Source: Physocladia obscura
Taxonomy: Eukaryota; Chytridiomycota; Chytridiomycetes; Chytridiales; Chytriomycetaceae
Assembly: GCA_027596945.1 (NCBI GenBank)
Contig: JADGJH010001058.1
Coordinates: 1-12,242, forward strand
Length of the DNA: 12,242 nucleotides
Reading direction: 5' to 3'
Shown here: one piece after another, positions 7,809 to 12,242 of the stretch
Layout of the letters: each line of letters opens with the position of its first letter
How positions within the stretch are numbered: position 1 is the stretch's first letter
Notes under the pieces: model-generated
Seen by the model: only the letters and a program-made list of their open reading frames with translations
Databases searched by the model: none
Told to the model about the DNA's origin: nothing
Made by a program: the position numbers and the translations under genes

Positions 7809-8469
7809 GTGGTTGGCAAAATCACAAGCTTATAATACTACAGTATAGTATAAATAACCTTGAGTTTGGTAAATTTGAGGACATATGCACTGTCAGAGAT
7901 GAAGAGAGGGTTTTAAATAATTTTTGCTGTCAAATAGCCATGCATTCCTTGGTTGGCCAATATCACCTTTGGGTGTCTTGGGAATCTTGTTTCAAATTAA
8001 ATTTTGTTGTTGTTGTTGTTGTTGTTTTTACTATTGTTATTTTTATTTTGCAACTTGCCAGTTCTTGAATCCATGACGTTTATATTTGCATGTTTAATTT
8101 CAAATATGCAGTAATTCCACTGACCATTTTGTGTACACATATGTCAGGGTTAATTTGTCACTGGCTTCAGTATTTTCCATCCAACTTTACATTGAAATCA
8201 AGAGACAGATACTTGAAAGTTTGAACTAATCCAATTTTTCATGTTCCTATTTTGAAATTTCCATGATCAAACAAAACTCCCTTTTTAGCAGTTTTACAGC
8301 AAAAGTTATTTTTTGTTTTCTAACAATGAATTAAAAACACTGAGCAAATCAAAGTAGTTTCAAATATACAATATTGTAGAATTTTTTGTTGCTGAATTAT
8401 GTAAAATAGTGAGTCTTCCCATTGTTCTGGTTGGCTCCAGTTTTTTAACTCAACTTTCAGAAAGGTTGT
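7809..8469. other. AT-rich region without a supported gene
   Basis: The one open frame that crosses part of it (to 8068) lacks an ATG at its start and owes its hydrophobic end to the (TTG)n tract. No homologous domain or splice pattern was recognised. It may include the decayed 3' end of the ABC ATPase fragment, whose +1 frame reads on as far as a TAG at about 7844. Confidence 0.5.
8004..8026 (+). repeat. (TTG)7 microsatellite
   Basis: Seven consecutive TTG units plus TT lie in AT-rich noncoding sequence. The only notable consequence is a spurious Val/Leu-rich open frame. Confidence 0.9.
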
Positions 8470-8989
8470 GTTTTAGCAGCTGGAATGAAAGAACATCACG
8501 TTGCGTCATTATCCACATTATTATCCAAAGTGAGAAAAAACTTGGATCCAACTTGGTTTTTGATGACTTCAGTGAGGACTTGGCTTAAATGTGACTCTGC
8601 TGACAATACCAAGTCAAGTTACCATGAATTTGCTGTTGGTGTATTTGGATTCCCAGAAAACAGCGAAAATCTGAACAAGTTTGGTAGATGTTTTTTTCAT
8701 CAAGAAATATTTTCTCCGGACTGTAGAAGCTGATAAGCATACTTACACGTTGCAAATGTTGACCAGATCCGTGATTTAAACTGTTATATTCATATTGTCA
8801 AGCCACGCATTAAACGCATTGTTTTTGAGCACCTACGCAACAGAATGCATAACATTATGGGAACAATAATAGGTGAGCAAATAAATTTTGCATTTATTCG
8901 TCGAAAAGGTACAAAAGTTGAATTATACGGTTGGAGAAAAAGTGCCCAAAAAGAGAAAGAATTGAAAAATACGTTAAAAGTCATCATCT
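8470..8989 (+). pseudogene. Possible decayed gene split over three frames, family unknown
   Basis: Protein-like reading moves through three frames. The first is 8470-8733 (AAGMKEHHVASLSTLLSK ... CFFHQEIFSP, stop TGA). A second frame over about 8709-8777 reads FLRTVEADKHTYTLQ. A third, about 8756-8992, reads NVDQIRDLNCYIHIVKPR then RIVFEHLRNRMHNIMG, ending at TGA. The segments abut and overlap, each has mixed charged and hydrophobic composition unlike the AT filler before it, and TTTTAG before 8470 could be a splice acceptor. I cannot name a family. It could be a frameshifted gene, a relic of a mobile element, or real exons with introns I cannot place (for example donor GTGAGC at 8872). The end overlaps the last codons of the minus-strand gene ending at 8974. 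Confidence 0.3.
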
Positions 8990-10819
8990 GACGATTCATC
9001 ATCGGACCATTTCAAGAGGTTGGTTTTTGCGTTTAAGTGTTTGTCAGTTGCCTCATCTTCAAAATGAAATAGACCCTCAAATGAAGGCCGTTCAAATGAC
9101 CGATACGATTGCGTTGAAGTTCTTATGGCGTCTGGCCTTAAAAGTGGAGTGATAGCAGTTGGCGCGGACATTATAACAGATGAAACAACTTCTCCACGAT
9201 CCATTTCCTCACCAAAACAACCACCAAAAAGTCTCACAAAGATGCCACAAACATTTTCCAATAGCCCTTTTGTTTGCCGTAAGTTCGTTACTCCTGTCGC
9301 CAATGAAATCAACGGTGATACATTTCCACTATTTCTTGCCCACCTTTCATCCACATCACTTCCTAACTCTTCGTCAAACTCTTCAACTAATGTAAAAGCT
9401 GGTGCCCGTTCCCGTGCCTCATGTAACGCCGACAAACGCTCCGTTTCCTTTTTCCGGCGACGCCATTCACGGTGTTTGAGTGTCCCGCTGATTCCATCCA
9501 AAGATTCAACACAATTTTTGCCAGACAACGCTTTAGTGTGCACATATTTTGAAAAGCGGACATGCTTTGTGCGGCGTTTTGGCTTGGTGTTGGCGATAGT
9601 AGTTTGGAGAACGGGTATTGAAGTTGCTCGGTTTGTTGGCCACAACATGGTAGATTCCTCAGATTCCTTGTCTACTGCTAAAATTAGCATTCGTTTTATT
9701 GGCGTTTTTGTAGCTTCTTCATTCGTAGAAAGTGAATCTGATGGAGATTCTGGTGATAGAATACTGGGCGATATATTCGGTGAATTCTTTCCCCAGAAAA
9801 ATGTGTTAATTTCGTGTAATTTCGGTTTATTTCTAGAAAGAAAAAAATTGTTTGAGGATAGAAAAGTACTGATGGATAAAAAATTACTTTTTGGAATAAG
9901 GCCTTTGGATAAGGCTAACTGGCAAACAATTTAAATTTTGTGGTGTAAAGAGAGAAATTTGATATTTCACGTCGCGCAACTCAATTCGCTCATCAACAGG
10001 AGAGTGTGCTGGGGTATTCTCTGATGCATCATCGTACTGGACATCAAATTTCAGTTGATCTGATTCAAAAATTGCAGCGCTGCAAGTTGCATTTGAGTTG
10101 TATACACAATCATCAGAAATGCCTTCGCTTTTAGTTGGACTGAAATTGCTGTCAGAACAAAGAATATCATCTGTTGGCTGGCTGATGTATGCCGAAATTA
10201 AGGGAGGAGTTGTTACAGTCTGTTCGGAGGCCTGGTCAATGTCTGGTTCTGGTGAGACTGATAACATGGTTTCATAAAGCGGATTTTCAAGTTCGATTTT
10301 GCCCATGCATGACACAATATCTCGCAACCAGTCATCAGACATTGCGGGTGGGAGCAACGGCGATGGCGAAGCCGAAGACGAAATTGTGGAAACGGAGATG
10401 GAAGTCGAGAGAGACCGGGATGATTGACGATGAGTTTGGGTAAGGATATCATGACGCAAACTCGGACGACGTTTGTTGGGCTGCGAAAGGATAAAGCTTG
10501 CGCTTGTGTTTGAACTTAAGTTTGATGTTACTTTTGGCGTTGAGTTTGCGTTTGGCTTTGCAGTTTCGTTATTGGTATTAATGTTTACTTTGATAGCGTT
10601 GGGCAATTGCAACGGTGAGCAATTTGGCGGTGCAAAAAAAAAGGATTCAGCCTGAAACGATGACACAGGTGCCACATAGCTCGAGGCAGGATATTCATTG
10701 TTGGACATTTCGTTACTGTAGTTGGAGTTGATTCTGTTCGCTTCACTTTCTTGCCAGCCAGCCTCAGCATCAGCCTCCGTTTCTACCGCATCGATCATCT
10801 TATTAGCTGCGATGTTCAT
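8974..10819 (-). CDS. Ser/Pro-rich disordered protein with RVxF-like PP1-docking motif (hypothetical)
   Basis: Exon 1, 10819-9888, and exon 2, 9832-8974, join across a 55-nt intron (9887-9833, GTAATT...TTTCTAG, T-rich 3' end) that splits a Lys codon, giving 596 aa. The family is not recognised. The N-terminal half is low-complexity (Asn/Ser/Thr) with a Ser tract near 130-155. A folded-looking patch, DDWLRDIVSCMGKIELENP, follows. Near 330-342 several Ser-Pro sites cluster (SPNISPSILSPESPSDS), typical of proline-directed kinase targets. Residues 400-404 read KHVRF, fitting the RVxF docking motif for protein phosphatase 1. A basic helix (HREWRRRKKETERL) and acidic stretches follow, and the chain ends WSDDESSDDDF. 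It is probably a regulatory, perhaps nuclear, protein, though this is inference from composition only. It converges with the plus-strand region ending near 8990. Confidence 0.72.
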
Positions 10820-10927
10820 GATTGCTTTTTGTTATCCGTTCAGCCGATCGATAATGTTAACCTTCGGTGTCTTCGTTCGGTGCAACACTGAAAAACAAAT
10901 TTCTGTGGATGTCACAAGTTACTCTTG

Positions 10928-11173
10928 TTACAAAAAAAGAAAGGTTTTAATAAAATATCCATTAAACCAGACTCTTTCGCCTCTGAGGGTTATACGGTCT
11001 ATAGCCTCGACTAAACTCTTTTGTTGCTGCTTTGGAACTGTAACGCGTTTTCGACGCAGCGATTTCCTCACAGCTGACGTTAAAACTGCAGCTCTTGCCA
11101 GTAGGATATTACTCACAGAAAATTGGCCACAAATTCGACAGTTAGCAATTAATGACTTTTGTGTGATTGGCAT
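10928..11173 (-). CDS. Mitochondrial ribosomal protein bS18-like (C-terminal part)
   Basis: From the ATG at 11173 the frame gives 81 aa, and it stays open upstream to an ATG at 11332 (134 aa). Residues 12-15 are CRIC, followed by a helix (SVSNILLARAAVLTSAVRKS) and then RRKRVTVPKQQQKSLVEAID. This parallels bacterial S18: a CPFC-type start, the LL-x-x-F helix, then the RR-x-T-G-x-x-x-K-x-Q-x-x-L-x-x-AI-x-R rRNA-binding end. bS18 sits on the platform of the small subunit, and eukaryotic nuclear copies serve mitochondria or plastids. The match is by pattern only, and the GxC part is changed. The usual presequence is missing. An acceptor-like site (TTTGAACAG, ending at 11183) just before the ATG suggests an upstream exon I could not place. 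The gene ends 108 nt before the next minus-strand start. Confidence 0.5.
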   Translation of the reverse strand: MPITQKSLIANCRICGQFSVSNILLARAAVLTSAVRKSLRRKRVTVPKQQQKSLVEAIDRITLRGERVWFNGYFIKTFLFL

Positions 11174-11538
11174 AATAGACAACTGTTCAAATAATAAATG
11201 GCATGGGGAAAAGAGTCTGTGATCATTGTAAGTAGTACTACAATATTCTCGTGCCGCTAAATGAATTGTAGCTGACAGAACTGCATACTGTGATTCACTG
11301 CACCATAAATTGTAATCTAAAATTAGAAGCATTTATTTCTCAATAGTATTGCGAGTCATTCAGGAAATGCAGAAATGCGAGAGCATATCTGAATCAATAA
11401 TTAGAGGAAATTTCTTTAACCAACAAACTAGAGCAAACCTTGTTTGAGTGAAAATTGCAGCATCAATTGGGACTTTTCATTGCCACCATTAAAGCGACAA
11501 CAAATAATCCTTTCACACGGGTGTTTTTGCAAGAGCTG
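11174..11538. other. Gap between two minus-strand genes
   Basis: On the minus strand 11332-11174 is open in the bS18-like frame, but its residues look unlike a presequence (Cys, His, Tyr and acidic residues). Several acceptor-like sites (TTATTTGAACAG, CTAATTTTAG, TTGATTCAG) suggest that 5' exons or introns of the bS18-like gene lie here. No other gene is supported. Confidence 0.4.
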
Positions 11539-11928
11539 TCAACAAATTCTTGGCTCAATCGCAAAATTCCGCTCCAAAACTTTCATCATCAACCCCAACG
11601 CCATAACAATAATTGAGATAGATATTTGCGTTGTCACAAGAATATGCCGTAAAAATGACAACAAATCCACAGGAATTATTTCAGATTTGCTGTGCTGTGG
11701 AACAAACGAACACACAAACGCGGCAAAGTCCATGTTTGCAGCCAGAATTATTAAAGCTAAGGGTACAGCAGAGATGCGGTTGTGGTAATAATTATTGTTG
11801 CTATAGTTGCTAGTATTGTTGGCGGCAGTGGTGGCAGTTGCGATGCTGGCAGTTTCGGCGTTTGGTGTGTTACCAAATAGAGACGATGACAGTGAACAGA
11901 GCATATTGACGTTGTTATTCGCATCCAT
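11539..11928 (-). CDS. Small Asn-rich protein with two hydrophobic segments (hypothetical)
   Basis: A 129-aa frame opens with ATG (11928) and ends at TGA (11541-11539). I do not recognise it. The first 50 residues are Asn/Ser/Thr/Ala-rich. Residues about 53-76 (ISAVPLALIILAANMDFAAF onward) and about 93-117 (ILVTTQISISIIVMALGLMM inside) are hydrophobic enough to span a membrane, joined by a short polar loop. The chain ends soon after, so either this is a two-pass membrane protein or the stop lies in an unrecognised intron and more exons follow toward lower coordinates. The opposite strand is also open here but without an ATG at its start. Confidence 0.45.
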   Translation of the reverse strand: MDANNNVNMLCSLSSSLFGNTPNAETASIATATTAANNTSNYSNNNYYHNRISAVPLALIILAANMDFAAFVCSFVPQHSKSEIIPVDLLSFLRHILVTTQISISIIVMALGLMMKVLERNFAIEPRIC

Positions 11929-12242
11929 CCTCAGGTTGCGTCTTGGTTCTGATTTAATGAATTAACCACAGTTTTGGTTTCAAATTTTGAGCAATGAAAC
12001 AAAAAAAGTAAATTTAAGTGATTACAGCTATTTTCAAAAATATTGAGTCAGACAAAATAAATTGCATTTTTTCGATTTTTGATTTTGTCAAATACGTGCA
12101 AATGCACTCTGATTTTGATATCTGAAAAAATGAACAAAAACAATCAGAAAAGAAAATATACATTATAAAAATATACCATTTTCTTTGTCATTGTCTTCAA
12201 TTTCTATCCCCTTTTGATATTTGGATGGGGCTGTCTTAGGGT
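11929..12242. other. AT-rich upstream region
   Basis: I see no open frame or RNA gene here. The sequence is strongly A+T-rich with short A and T runs. By position it should hold the promoter and 5' UTR of the small membrane-protein gene starting at 11928 on the minus strand. No specific element was recognised. Confidence 0.45.

Noticed and set aside
7805..8068. An open frame ending in a hydrophobic Val-rich tail
   Set aside because: It has no ATG at its start, and the hydrophobic part is produced by the (TTG)n microsatellite.
9125..9934. A 269-codon open frame with ATG on the plus strand
   Set aside because: It lies opposite the two-exon minus-strand gene, whose frames splice precisely and whose product has coherent acidic, basic and Ser-Pro segments. 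The plus frame runs straight through that gene's intron and shows no domain.
11444..11788. A 114-codon plus-strand open frame opposite the Asn-rich gene
   Set aside because: It lacks an ATG at its start. The minus-strand frame has a good start and two clear hydrophobic helices, so it is preferred, though not with certainty.
1..12242. CRISPR array, bacterial operon, tRNA or rRNA genes
   Set aside because: I saw no spaced direct repeats, no Shine-Dalgarno-linked gene runs and no cloverleaf or rRNA-like sequence. Introns show that the DNA is eukaryotic.

Overview
This is nuclear DNA from an intron-bearing, mitochondriate eukaryote, probably a compact-genome protist. The evidence is GT-AG introns of about 47-112 nt (most 55-64 nt) that restore frame wherever I tested them, no bacterial ribosome-binding sites or operon spacing, normal use of TAA and TGA as stops, genes about 30-140 nt apart, and eukaryote-only families (a TIPIN/Csm3/Swi3 replication-fork protein, a type II membrane glycosyltransferase, mitochondrial-type proteins). 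The lineage cannot be fixed from the window. All exon joins below were worked out by eye.

Plus-strand cluster. After about 1 kb of AT-rich sequence with three small inverted repeats come four genes in a row: (A) 996-2062, a mitochondrially targeted helical-repeat protein of the OPR/HPR/FASTK-like kind; (B) 2198-4046, a membrane-anchored fusion of a GT8-like and a GT34-like glycosyltransferase domain, with a 24-nt first exon; (C) 4134-6128, an eight-exon TIPIN/Csm3/Swi3 homologue, the firmest call, because its conserved Swi3 domain is spread over three exons that join exactly; (D) 6160-7305, an unrecognised, more GC-rich putative membrane protein.

Middle. At 7336-7808 lie three exons of a CAF16/ABCI-type soluble ABC ATPase. 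They keep the signature, Walker B and H-loop but lack the Walker A half and run into a stop just after the H-loop, so this looks like a fragment or pseudogene. It is followed by about 650 bp of AT-rich filler with a (TTG)n tract, and by 8470-8989, where protein-like sequence is split over three frames (a probable decayed gene of unknown family).

Minus-strand cluster. (G) 10819-8974 is a two-exon, Ser/Pro-rich, probably regulatory protein of 596 aa with a PP1-docking-like motif. (H) about 11173-10928 resembles the C-terminal part of mitochondrial ribosomal protein bS18. (I) 11928-11539 encodes an Asn-rich small protein with two hydrophobic segments. The plus and minus clusters converge near 8.9 kb.

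The genes do not form one pathway. Two (A and H) point to mitochondrial gene expression, B to secretory-pathway glycosylation and C to replication-fork protection. No complete new multi-gene system is evident. The most unusual items are the GT8-GT34 fusion with altered metal-site motifs, the truncated CAF16 piece, and the repeated acidic C-terminal exons of the TIPIN homologue.
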